A stretch of 9,900 nucleotides of DNA. It comes from Rhodospirillales bacterium (GTDB lineage: Bacteria; Pseudomonadota; Alphaproteobacteria; Rhodospirillales; Casp-alpha2). The position numbers were made by a program, and so were the translations under genes. Position 1 is the first letter of the stretch. The number at the start of each line of letters is the position of its first letter. Shown here piece by piece: positions 1 to 6,665 of the stretch. The notes under the pieces are model-generated. The model had not been told where the DNA came from. It made no database searches and saw nothing but the letters and a program-made list of their open reading frames with translations. Location of the stretch: contig JABJOR010000169.1 of assembly GCA_018664265.1 (NCBI GenBank), positions 1 to 9,900 on the forward strand, written 5' to 3'.

Positions 1-184
1 GCGTTCCGCGATATTGGTATGAGTATATACATAAGCTTCGATGATAGCCTTGTAAGGTCGCATCACAGACTTCGGCATGGGTGAAGTCTGGACGCCACAT
101 GAGAGAGGCATAGGCAAACACCCACAAATCAGTACCATCCTTACTGCTTGGTAAATTATCGGGCATTTCGATTTTTGAGGTCAT
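1..184 (-). CDS. ChaC-like gamma-glutamylcyclotransferase, N-terminal part (runs off left edge)
   Basis: Translating the minus strand from ATG at 184 gives 61 residues open to the window edge. Residues 19-34 read DLWVFAYASLMWRPDF, followed by a GYHRSLCIYS stretch and YRGT. This is the N-terminal signature of the ChaC/GGCT fold family. Known members cleave gamma-glutamyl peptides, chiefly glutathione, to 5-oxoproline and Cys-Gly in the cytoplasm. The usual YGSL motif, which shapes the gamma-glutamyl pocket, reads YASL here (Ala26). The catalytic Glu would lie beyond the edge, so activity cannot be judged. The start is supported by a purine-rich GAGA about 8 bases upstream. It is the last visible gene of a minus-strand series, 16 bases after the transporter stop, so co-transcription is likely. 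Confidence 0.85.
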   Translation of the reverse strand, partial: MTSKIEMPDNLPSSKDGTDLWVFAYASLMWRPDFTHAEVCDATLQGYHRSLCIYSYQYRGT

Positions 185-200
185 TAACTATCTCGTTTTG

Positions 201-1124
201 TTACTTGCGAGTTGCTATTGCAACGCCTGTTACCGTAACGGCCATTCCTGCCATGGCAAGCCCTGTAGGGGTCTCTTCAAATAGAAAATATGCGATCAGT
301 GCGGTAATTGGTGGAACCATGAAAAAAAGGCCCGTTACTTGTGACGCCGCGCCACGGCGAACCAGTTTGTAGAGTAATGAGAATGTCCCGATGGACATGA
401 TGCACGTTAGCCATATAAGGGCAAAGATAAATGGTGGGCTCCATTCGATATGCCTCGTCTCAAACGTATAAGACAGGGCCGCCATTATAATTGCGACTGT
501 AATCAACTGGATAGTCTGGTGAGCCCGCAAATCTTCATTAATGCAGAACCGCCGTTGATAGAGCGTGCCAGCCGTAATGCCAATTAATGACAGCACACAG
601 GCACCCAAACCAGCCGCCTCCAGAGAATTAATGCCTCCTTCGGTAAAGCTGAAATCAAGAGATTGCCAAATCACCATGATTACGCCCGTAAAACCGAGAG
701 CCAAGCCGAACCACCGTTTAGGGGTTACACGTTCACCAAATAAGGAGCCCACAGCAATGCCTGTAATCAGGGGCTGGAGCGATACTATCAAAGCTGAGAT
801 GCCCGCCGATATACCGTTGTCGATCGCCCAGAATACACCGCCCAAATATAGTCCGTGAACCATGATGCCAACCATAACGGCATGAAAAACCCGCATGCGC
901 GTATTAGGCCATTGTGCCCTGCAGGCGAGGCTTATGATCGCCATTATTATTGCCGCAGCAGCAAACCGCATGGTCAGAAACATAAATGGTTCTGAATAAG
1001 GTGCCCCAAGCTTGGAACCGATGAAGCCTGTACTCCATAAAAATACGAAAAGCGCCGGCAAGGGATCACGCCACAATGGGACAACGTCGCTTTGGGGTTG
1101 GGGGGTGGTTTTTTCAGTGTTCAT
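201..1124 (-). CDS. EamA/DMT-superfamily inner-membrane transporter
   Basis: A 307-residue, strongly hydrophobic protein with about ten predicted membrane segments, made of two repeated EamA halves (roughly residues 22-155 and 165-305). The first half ends near the LFGERVTPKRW stretch and the second has the matching LFEETPTG, the acidic turn before the last helix that is typical of this fold. Length is normal for the family. DMT proteins of this type export small metabolites or amino acids, but the substrate cannot be read from the sequence. No clear Shine-Dalgarno precedes the ATG. The gene starts 24 bases after the stop of the SixA-like gene and ends 16 bases before the ChaC-like gene, which suggests translation within one operon. 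The ChaC neighbour makes a thiol- or gamma-glutamyl-related cargo conceivable, but that is speculation. Confidence 0.88.
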   Translation of the reverse strand: MNTEKTTPQPQSDVVPLWRDPLPALFVFLWSTGFIGSKLGAPYSEPFMFLTMRFAAAAIIMAIISLACRAQWPNTRMRVFHAVMVGIMVHGLYLGGVFWAIDNGISAGISALIVSLQPLITGIAVGSLFGERVTPKRWFGLALGFTGVIMVIWQSLDFSFTEGGINSLEAAGLGACVLSLIGITAGTLYQRRFCINEDLRAHQTIQLITVAIIMAALSYTFETRHIEWSPPFIFALIWLTCIMSIGTFSLLYKLVRRGAASQVTGLFFMVPPITALIAYFLFEETPTGLAMAGMAVTVTGVAIATRK

Positions 1125-1148
1125 GATTGGGGCTGAAAGCTATAGCCG

Positions 1149-1667
1149 CTATTTCACAAGATCACTGGGGATTACAAAGTCTTTTAACTTGGCGCTGCCG
1201 GGGCCAAGTTCTGCCCAGCCTCCTTGCTTTATCTCTATAGATGATAGAGCAAGGGTGGGGTATTTTTCACGCATACGGGCGAGAGACTTTGTTTCTGTAC
1301 CGCTTGTGAGAGCCAGGGCTAAATGTTCCAACCCCGTATTGTGCCCGATCATCATCACTGAAGATACTTTGCGGTTGACCCGTTTCAGCCTTTTTAACAG
1401 GGCCTGGCTTCCTGCTTCGTAAATGCCGTATTCAAATCTGATTTCAGTTTCATCATCGAAGGCACCGCTAATCAGCTCAAGCGTTTCGCGCGTGCGGCGT
1501 GATGATGAACACAAAACCAGTTCAGGCTTTATTTTTGACTTTATAAGATGTTTGGTCATCATTTTGCATGCTTTGATACCGCGCGGTGAAAGCGGTCGGT
1601 CAAAGTCATGAAGGGAACTGTCGTCCCAACTGGATTTGGCGTGGCGGAGGAGAAATAAAGTTTGCAA
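1149..1667 (-). CDS. SixA-like phosphohistidine phosphatase (histidine phosphatase superfamily, branch 1)
   Basis: A 172-residue protein starting MQTLFLLRHAKSSW, with the catalytic Arg8-His9 of the RHG-type motif (here RHAK, the SixA subgroup form). Further expected residues are the SSSRRTRET phosphate-binding arginines (57-60), the acid Glu84 in GIYEA, and the second catalytic His109 in MMIGHNTG. Length fits SixA (about 160-175). Known SixA removes phosphate from phosphohistidine on signalling or PTS proteins; the partner here is unknown. The start is fixed by the RHAK motif, which normally lies within the first ten residues, although no good ribosome site is visible. It is probably the first gene of a minus-strand operon with the transporter and the ChaC-like gene, and it diverges from ppk2. 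I give no symbol because the E. coli sixA role may not carry over. Confidence 0.9.
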   Translation of the reverse strand: MQTLFLLRHAKSSWDDSSLHDFDRPLSPRGIKACKMMTKHLIKSKIKPELVLCSSSRRTRETLELISGAFDDETEIRFEYGIYEAGSQALLKRLKRVNRKVSSVMMIGHNTGLEHLALALTSGTETKSLARMREKYPTLALSSIEIKQGGWAELGPGSAKLKDFVIPSDLVK

Positions 1668-1767
1668 TGGAATATTCGATTTCTACTTTTTTAAATTTTG
1701 GCTAAACGAAAACAACCTTCAAAACCTGTATATACCGTCTTTCTTGAAAATGGAATGCCTCAATTAA

Positions 1768-1835
1768 ATGACATGAGTGATTATAGCCAGTGTAATTTTT
1801 ATGAAAACAGGGATGACATATGAGTGTGATTGTAT
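1768..1835 (+). repeat. Imperfect direct repeat in the ppk2 leader (ATGACAT..GAGTG..ATT, two copies)
   Basis: The first copy begins at 1768 (ATGACATGAGTGATTAT). The second begins at 1813 (ATGACATATGAGTGTGATTG). ATGACAT is exact in both, and the following GAGTG and GATT blocks are shared with small insertions. The copies start 45 bases apart, about four helical turns, and the second overlaps the candidate -35. ATGACAT resembles half of a PhoB box read on the other strand, but no properly spaced tandem pair is present. A dimeric or paired operator is an inference. Confidence 0.45.
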
Positions 1836-1843
1836 ATTATAAT
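1813..1843 (+). promoter_or_regulatory. Candidate sigma-70 promoter of ppk2
   Basis: ATGACA at 1813-1818 matches the -35 consensus at five of six bases, and TATAAT at 1838-1843 is a perfect -10. The 19-base spacer is longer than the ideal 17, which would suit an activator-dependent promoter. The predicted start of transcription is near 1850, giving a leader of about 60 bases before the ppk2 ATG. No experimental support. Confidence 0.4.
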
Positions 1844-1908
1844 ATGAAGGAAAAGTGGGGGGCTATCTTTTTCGGGGTTTATACACATGATCATAACAGG
1901 GGCATACT

Positions 1909-2730
1909 ATGGCAATAGATAAAGACGCCGAGTCATCAGAGCTGGGTAGAGAGAAACTTTCAAAATCATTCTACGAAAAAGAATTGTTGCGGCTTCAGAT
2001 TGAATTGGTTAAGCAGCAGGAATGGATCAAAGAAAAAGGCCTGAAAGTTGTCGTGCTGTTTGAAGGCCGTGATGCGGCTGGTAAGGGTGGGGTCATCAAG
2101 CGAATCACCCAATCTCTTAACCCTCGTATTTGCAGAGTCGTCGCTCTAGGCACACCAACTGAGCGAGAAAAAACGCAATGGTATTTCCAACGCTACGTTG
2201 CCCATTTGCCTGCAGCCGGAGAAATGGTTCTGTTTGATCGCAGCTGGTACAATCGCGCGGGTGTTGAACGGGTCATGGATTTTTGTACCGACAAAGAATA
2301 TGAGTACTTCATGCATTCTTGCCCGCATTTTGAACGTATGCTCATTCAATCAGGTATTATCGTAATAAAGTACTGGTTCTCGGTTAGTGATGAAGAGCAG
2401 GAAAGGCGTTTCAAAGGACGTATAAATGATCCAACGAAACAATGGAAACTTAGCCCTATGGATCTTGAATCACGGGATCGTTGGGTAGAATATTCCAAAG
2501 CCAAAGATGAAATGTTTGCGCATACCGACACCAAGCATGCTCCCTGGCATGTGGTAGAAGCCGATTCAAAAAAACGCGCAAGAATTAATTGTATGCGCCA
2601 TTTGCTGGACCAAATTCCATATGAAGATATTACACCTGACCCGGTAGAGTTAACGCCGAGAAAAAGTAAGGGTGGATATGTTCGCCCACCAATGTCTGAT
2701 CAGACATTTGTGAAAGATTATTACGAGTAA
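1909..2730 (+). CDS. ppk2: Polyphosphate kinase 2, class I (PPK2 family)
   Basis: A 273-residue soluble kinase with the PPK2 P-loop fold. The Walker A region is at residues 51-64 (FEGRDAAGKGGVIK, Lys59). The Walker B/lid signature is at 108-120 (LFDRSWYNRAGVE, Asp110, Arg111 and Arg116). Further family motifs are KYWFSVSDEEQERRF and the WKLSPMDLESRDRW block. Single-domain class I enzymes reversibly transfer phosphate between polyphosphate and nucleoside diphosphates, often preferring to make GTP or ATP from polyphosphate; nucleotide preference cannot be told from sequence. The ATG at 1909 has an AGGGG-type ribosome site about 7 bases upstream. It lies directly before ppk1 on the same strand with a 54-base gap, so co-transcription is likely, though a palindrome in the gap could modulate it. 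Length and motifs look intact. Confidence 0.95.
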   Translation: MAIDKDAESSELGREKLSKSFYEKELLRLQIELVKQQEWIKEKGLKVVVLFEGRDAAGKGGVIKRITQSLNPRICRVVALGTPTEREKTQWYFQRYVAHLPAAGEMVLFDRSWYNRAGVERVMDFCTDKEYEYFMHSCPHFERMLIQSGIIVIKYWFSVSDEEQERRFKGRINDPTKQWKLSPMDLESRDRWVEYSKAKDEMFAHTDTKHAPWHVVEADSKKRARINCMRHLLDQIPYEDITPDPVELTPRKSKGGYVRPPMSDQTFVKDYYE

Positions 2731-2749
2731 AATTCAAAATTTTGAATTT
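2730..2749. repeat. 20-base perfect palindrome between ppk2 and ppk1
   Basis: The arms AAATTCAAAA and TTTTGAATTT are exact reverse complements with no gap, and the first base is the last base of the ppk2 stop codon. With only two G/C pairs and no loop it would make a weak RNA hairpin and lacks a GC-rich stem plus U-tract, so it is not a standard terminator. A DNA operator for a dimeric regulator, or an RNA processing site between the two kinase genes, fits better. Function is not known. Confidence 0.6.
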
Positions 2750-2772
2750 ACGGTTTGCTGTTGTTGTATTGC

Positions 2773-2776
2773 GGAG
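2773..2776 (+). promoter_or_regulatory. Ribosome binding site that sets the ppk1 start
   Basis: GGAG lies 8 bases before ATG at 2785. An in-frame TTG at 2755 would add ten residues (MLLLYCGEKI), but it has no comparable site and lies closer to the palindrome, so the ATG at 2785 is preferred. Confidence 0.7.
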
Positions 2777-2784
2777 AAAAGATC

Positions 2785-5049
2785 ATGGTCGAAACAGTGC
2801 CAAAAAGAGTTACCACCGCGTCAACGCGAACAGCTAAAACAACTCAGACCATGGGTGCTGATATTAAAACCGCGCCAGTAAAAAAACCAGTGACCAGGAA
2901 GAAGCCTGCAGTAGCCCGCAAGGCTTCCATAGCGGCTTTGCATGGTGAAAAGTATTACCTTAATCGTGAACTGACATGGTTGAAGTTTAACTTCCGTGTT
3001 CTTGATGAAGCCAGAAATCCAAAAACCCCGCTTCTTGAGAAACTGAAGTTTGTTGCGATTGTCAGCTCTAATCTCGATGAGTTTTTCATGAAGCGAATAG
3101 GTGGATTGAAACAACAAGTGGGTGCGGGGGTTCATACCAAAACCAGAGATGGACGTACCCCGGATGAACAAATAGACGAATGCCTCGAAGTTGTTAAGGA
3201 GCTCAACTCCCAAAAGAGAACGGTTTATTTCGAGGTTATCGAGGCGCTTAAGAAGAAAGATATTGTTATAGCCAAATATGATGAGCTCGATAAAGATGAG
3301 CAATCATTACTTCGTGAAGAATATTACAAGAATATCTTTCCGCTGGTTACGCCTCTTGCCATGGATTCGGCACATCCGTTTCCATTCTTATCGAATTTGT
3401 CATTGAATCTCATGACGACATTGCAGTTGCCGGATGAAGATACCACCGTACAGGCCCGCGTTAAGGTCCCTGTTGGTGGAAATACACCCCGTTTTATTCG
3501 TGTTGGTAACGCTAACAAGTTTGTTCCACTGGAACAAATTATGGCAAACAATCTGGATTTGTTGTTTCCCGGAATGGACATCGTGAAATGTGAAATTTTC
3601 AGAGTAACCAGAAACGCCAATACAGAACGCGATGAAGAGCAGGCCGATGATCTGCTGGCCATGATTGAAACGGAATTACGGGACCGAAAGTTTGCAACAA
3701 CTGTTCGGTTGGAAGTGGAAAATGGCTTCACACCAGTCCATCAGGGAATGTTGGCAAGCGAGCTTGGCCTTGATGAAGACAAGGATGTCTACACGGTTCG
3801 GGGCATGCTGGGCATGGCTGATCTGATGGAGGTTGCATTTATTGATGTCCATGAATTGCATGATCCTGATCATCATCCAATAAATAATGTGAAGCTTATT
3901 GAAAATCGGAGCATCTTTCATACGATCCGGGATGCTGGTTCTATTCTCATGCATCATCCGTATGAATCATTTTCTACATCTGTTGAGCGTTTCTTGCGTG
4001 AAGCAAGTGTTGATCCCAAAGTTATGGCTATCAAGGTTACGCTGTACCGTACATCTTCCGATAGTCAAATCATCAGATTGTTGGTTGATGCAGCACAAAA
4101 CGGGAAAGAGGTTGCCGTTGTTGTTGAGCTGAAGGCACGCTTTGATGAGGCGGCTAATATTAAATGGGCAACAAGACTGGAAGAAGCTGGCATCCATGTG
4201 AACTATGGTGTCGTCGGTCTGAAGACACACTCCAAGGTTATTTTAGTAGTGCGTCGAGATTATTCCGGATTACGCCGCTATGCCCATATTGGAACGGGAA
4301 ACTATCATTCTGGAACGGCACGCTTATACGGTGATCTTGGACTTTTAACCTGCGACCCTGAAATTGGCGCTGATCTGACAGAGCTTTTTAACTATCTGAC
4401 AACCGGGTACAAACCCACTCGCCGTTATAATAAAATTCTTGCAGCACCCAAAATGATGAAACATCTCCTGCTTGAGAAAATTGAGCGGGAAATTGAACAT
4501 CAGAAGAAAACTCAAAATGGGCACGTGCGCCTGAAGACCAATGCCCTTCAGGATTCAGATATTATCCATGCTTTGTATCGGGCTTCACAGGCAGGAGTGA
4601 AAATCGAACTGGTGGTGCGTGATACATGTTGCCTGATACCGGGATTGCCAGGAGCTAGTGAAAATATTTCAGTGATTAGTATTGTCGGGCGTTTCCTTGA
4701 ACACACCCGAATTTATCATTTTGCCAATAATGGCGATCCTGAGTACTACATCGGCTCTGCAGATTTGATGTCGCGTAATTTGCAAAGCCGGGTTGAGGTG
4801 CTGACACCTGTTGAGGATTTACACTGGCAATCAGAGCTTTGCTTCATTTTGGATTCTCAAATTAATGATCATGTTTCTGGCTGGGTTATGCAATCAGATG
4901 GTGAGTATATAAAACGCAATCCATCACCCGGGCAGGAGACGCAAGGTTGCCAGCAGCTATTTGTCGATGCAGCGGATAAGCGCAATTGGGATGCTAACCG
5001 TCTGAAAAAAAGAAGACCACGCGCAGCTGCTCGCCGAAAACCACGGTAA
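2785..5049 (+). CDS. ppk1: Polyphosphate kinase 1 (ATP:polyphosphate phosphotransferase)
   Basis: A 754-residue enzyme that polymerises the gamma-phosphate of ATP into polyphosphate through a phosphohistidine. Family order is seen: the N domain begins at YYLNRELTWLKFN (about 57-69), followed by the helical domain and two PLD-like catalytic domains. Matching E. coli numbering by offset, the autophosphorylated His435 corresponds to His482 in LKTHSK, His454 to His501 in YAHIGTGNYH, and His592 to His640 in RFLEHTRIYHF. The metal/phosphate arginines 375 and 405 correspond to Arg422 (LYRTS) and Arg452 (KARFDE). All are present, so it should be active. Unlike the E. coli protein it has about 50 extra Lys/Arg/Thr/Ala/Pro-rich residues at the N-terminus and a very basic C-terminal tail (RLKKRRPRAAARRKPR). 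It follows ppk2 by 54 bases and converges with ppx, 6 bases apart. Confidence 0.97.
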   Translation: MVETVPKRVTTASTRTAKTTQTMGADIKTAPVKKPVTRKKPAVARKASIAALHGEKYYLNRELTWLKFNFRVLDEARNPKTPLLEKLKFVAIVSSNLDEFFMKRIGGLKQQVGAGVHTKTRDGRTPDEQIDECLEVVKELNSQKRTVYFEVIEALKKKDIVIAKYDELDKDEQSLLREEYYKNIFPLVTPLAMDSAHPFPFLSNLSLNLMTTLQLPDEDTTVQARVKVPVGGNTPRFIRVGNANKFVPLEQIMANNLDLLFPGMDIVKCEIFRVTRNANTERDEEQADDLLAMIETELRDRKFATTVRLEVENGFTPVHQGMLASELGLDEDKDVYTVRGMLGMADLMEVAFIDVHELHDPDHHPINNVKLIENRSIFHTIRDAGSILMHHPYESFSTSVERFLREASVDPKVMAIKVTLYRTSSDSQIIRLLVDAAQNGKEVAVVVELKARFDEAANIKWATRLEEAGIHVNYGVVGLKTHSKVILVVRRDYSGLRRYAHIGTGNYHSGTARLYGDLGLLTCDPEIGADLTELFNYLTTGYKPTRRYNKILAAPKMMKHLLLEKIEREIEHQKKTQNGHVRLKTNALQDSDIIHALYRASQAGVKIELVVRDTCCLIPGLPGASENISVISIVGRFLEHTRIYHFANNGDPEYYIGSADLMSRNLQSRVEVLTPVEDLHWQSELCFILDSQINDHVSGWVMQSDGEYIKRNPSPGQETQGCQQLFVDAADKRNWDANRLKKRRPRAAARRKPR

Positions 5050-5060
5050 ACCACGTTAAA
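5041..5060. repeat. Tandem 10-base near-repeat across the ppk1/ppx convergent stops
   Basis: CCACGGTAAA and CCACGTTAAA are adjacent and differ at one base. The first holds the ppk1 stop, and the second holds the ppx stop read on the other strand. No hairpin plus T-tract is seen, so the two transcripts may overlap at their 3' ends. It may be a small local duplication. Confidence 0.4.
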
Positions 5061-6540
5061 GCACCTTCAAGCCAAAGCTGTTTGCAAGGGCTTCCAAGCG
5101 GCGCTCTACAATTTCACTTGATTGTGCCCCATGAAGTGATGCAAGTGTCAGTTTCACATACTTTCCCTGGATACTGACGAACGATCCATCAAGAAGCCCC
5201 GGGGCGCCACCAGATAAGGTATAAGCCAGCCGTAATGACAGGCCCAGGCGTGTTGCCTGTTTGAAGCTTTCATCATCAAGAAGATTACGTAAAGGTGCTA
5301 CCAGAATAGAATCTGGATCGCCGTCATATCTCACCAACACACTGATGGCGAGAAACACGCGCTCAGGATGGTTTAATCCGGCAAACGGTAATCTCAGTAC
5401 TCTGTAAAAGGCATGCTCAGCCCTGTAATCAGGGTGCTCAGCCCAGCCCAGGTCGCTAATAAGACAAGCGGCATGACGCAATCGTTTATGAAATGCGGAT
5501 TCATCCGTAAACAACGGGTCCATCCATTCGACAAGTTCTCGATCATTGATGGCAAAACGACTGGTACGGTTGGCAAGAGACATACATCCACTGATAAGTG
5601 GGTCATGCTTGCGGATATCTTCAGGCAGTTTCTCCAGAAGACAGCCTTCGCGCATGCTGAAGCCTGAGAATATTAAATTTTTGGGACGGCCTTTATCCAA
5701 TAAAACACCCAGGACGGTAGCCGCATACGGTAACGTTTCTGTTTGTTTTTGAGTTACGCCGGGGAAGCTCATCAGAGTATTAGGCCCCGCTCCGGCAATC
5801 ATGCGCGTCATGCGCAGGGCATCCGGTGTCCTGATTTTATAATTATCAATAACGTGCAGGGGATACCCTGTTTGCTCAACAAGTATTTTGGCGATGGCAC
5901 GCATGGAACCGCCAACGGCGTAGAGATTACGACCCTCCATATGCCCAATCCAGGGTATGGATTCCATGCGCTCAGAGGCAACGCCTAATGCTTCAACGGG
6001 AGATTTGTTCGAATCTTCCATAAGACGTAAATGACCAAGTAACAAAGTTCCTTGCTTGCCAATTTTTCCTTTATTTATTTCAACCAGATCAAGGCTTCCT
6101 CCACCAAGATCACCCAGAATTCCATCTGCATCGGGAACGCCACTTGTGATACCAAGTGCTGCGGCTCTAGCTTCCTCATCGCCGCTCAGAATCCTGACTT
6201 TGTGTCCGGATTCTTTTTTAACAAGGTCAACAAAGTCTTTGCCATCGGATGCTTCACGAACAGCAGAGGTGGCAACGAGTTCCAACTCTCTTACTCCCAT
6301 AGCAGAGGCAAGGTGCGTGAACCATTTGATGGTACTGATTGCAGATTCAATGCCAGTAGGACTTAAATGGCCTGTTTCAGATAAACCACGTCCCAATTGG
6401 CACTGGACCTTTTCATTGAAAACAGGAACCGGAATTCGCATTGGCGCAACATAAACGACCAGGCGGACAGAGTTGGAGCCGATATCAATGATACCGATAC
6501 GATAAATGTCCTGATCTGTTTTACCGCTCAAAATAGTCAC
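5056..6540 (-). CDS. ppx: Exopolyphosphatase, Ppx/GppA family
   Basis: A 494-residue protein of the ASKHA fold. The phosphate-1 loop is IGIIDIGSNSVRLVVY (15-30, Asp19 and Ser22). The LSGDEEARAAALG motif (118-130) carries the family catalytic Glu (122 or 123), and the second loop is GDLGGGSLDLVEI (143-155). The C-terminal third (from about 310) looks like the alpha-helical HD-type domain of longer Ppx enzymes, with conserved His in RHAACLISDLGW and AEHAFYRV. Such enzymes remove terminal phosphate from polyphosphate; some also act on pppGpp, which sequence alone cannot exclude. The start is GTG at 6540, with no strong ribosome site and no better ATG before the first motif. It faces ppk1 tail to tail and diverges from the DUF2125 gene. 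Many alphaproteobacteria instead carry ppx directly downstream of ppk1 on the same strand, so the orientation is notable. Confidence 0.95.
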   Translation of the reverse strand: MTILSGKTDQDIYRIGIIDIGSNSVRLVVYVAPMRIPVPVFNEKVQCQLGRGLSETGHLSPTGIESAISTIKWFTHLASAMGVRELELVATSAVREASDGKDFVDLVKKESGHKVRILSGDEEARAAALGITSGVPDADGILGDLGGGSLDLVEINKGKIGKQGTLLLGHLRLMEDSNKSPVEALGVASERMESIPWIGHMEGRNLYAVGGSMRAIAKILVEQTGYPLHVIDNYKIRTPDALRMTRMIAGAGPNTLMSFPGVTQKQTETLPYAATVLGVLLDKGRPKNLIFSGFSMREGCLLEKLPEDIRKHDPLISGCMSLANRTSRFAINDRELVEWMDPLFTDESAFHKRLRHAACLISDLGWAEHPDYRAEHAFYRVLRLPFAGLNHPERVFLAISVLVRYDGDPDSILVAPLRNLLDDESFKQATRLGLSLRLAYTLSGGAPGLLDGSFVSIQGKYVKLTLASLHGAQSSEIVERRLEALANSFGLKVL

Positions 6541-6576
6541 CTGTTTCTGTCTGTTTTGATTATTTTAGATTCTTTC

Positions 6577-6604
6577 ATTATTCCGGTTTTTGAAGAAATG
6601 GCAA
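6577..6604 (-). promoter_or_regulatory. Candidate sigma-70 promoter of ppx
   Basis: On the minus strand TTGCCA (6604-6599) and AATAAT (6582-6577) each match the consensus at five of six bases, with a 16-base spacer. Transcription would begin near 6570, about 30 bases before the GTG start. The DUF2125 gene on the other side has only poor matches: TTGACT at 6606 and TTGACG at 6630, each without a good -10. The 125-base gap 6541-6665 shows nothing else. Confidence 0.42.
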
Positions 6605-6665
6605 ATTGACTTTTCATTAAAAAATATGGTTGACGTAGAGCGCTCACAATGGTCGATGTAAATCC

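Larger units (their letters stand above)
1668..1908. promoter_or_regulatory. Divergent intergenic region between the SixA-like gene and ppk2
   Basis: AT-rich, with no convincing open reading frame; the longest ATG frame, from 1801, is 13 codons. It should hold promoters for both flanking genes. Toward ppk2 there is a candidate sigma-70 promoter and a repeated ATGACAT element (listed separately). Toward the SixA-like gene I see only weak matches. At 1691-1705 there is TTAA-N7-CTAA, one base off the TTAA-N7-TTAA half-site pattern of the alphaproteobacterial regulator CtrA; in AT-rich DNA this could be chance. Confidence 0.6.

Noticed and set aside
1012..1422. Plus-strand open frame spanning the SixA-like and transporter genes
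   Set aside because: It overlaps two well-supported minus-strand genes and their junction, with no family signature.
1801..1819. ATGAAAA-N5-ATGACAT as a full Pho box (reverse orientation)
   Set aside because: The spacer is 5 rather than 4 bases and the first half matches poorly, so I keep it only as part of the repeat finding.
2821..3303. Long open frame on the minus strand inside ppk1 (160 codons)
   Set aside because: It lies wholly antisense to the basic extension and N domain of PPK1, its composition is odd (clusters of Phe, Cys and Ser), and it matches no family I recognise. Typical shadow of a real gene.
6056..6454. Open frame on the plus strand inside ppx (132 codons)
   Set aside because: Antisense to the highly conserved ATP/phosphate-loop region of Ppx; Ser/Pro/Arg-rich shadow with no motif or ribosome site.
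6606..6635. TTGACT and TTGACG as -35 boxes for the DUF2125 gene
   Set aside because: Neither has an acceptable -10 at 16-18 bases; the nearest matches sit at wrong spacings.
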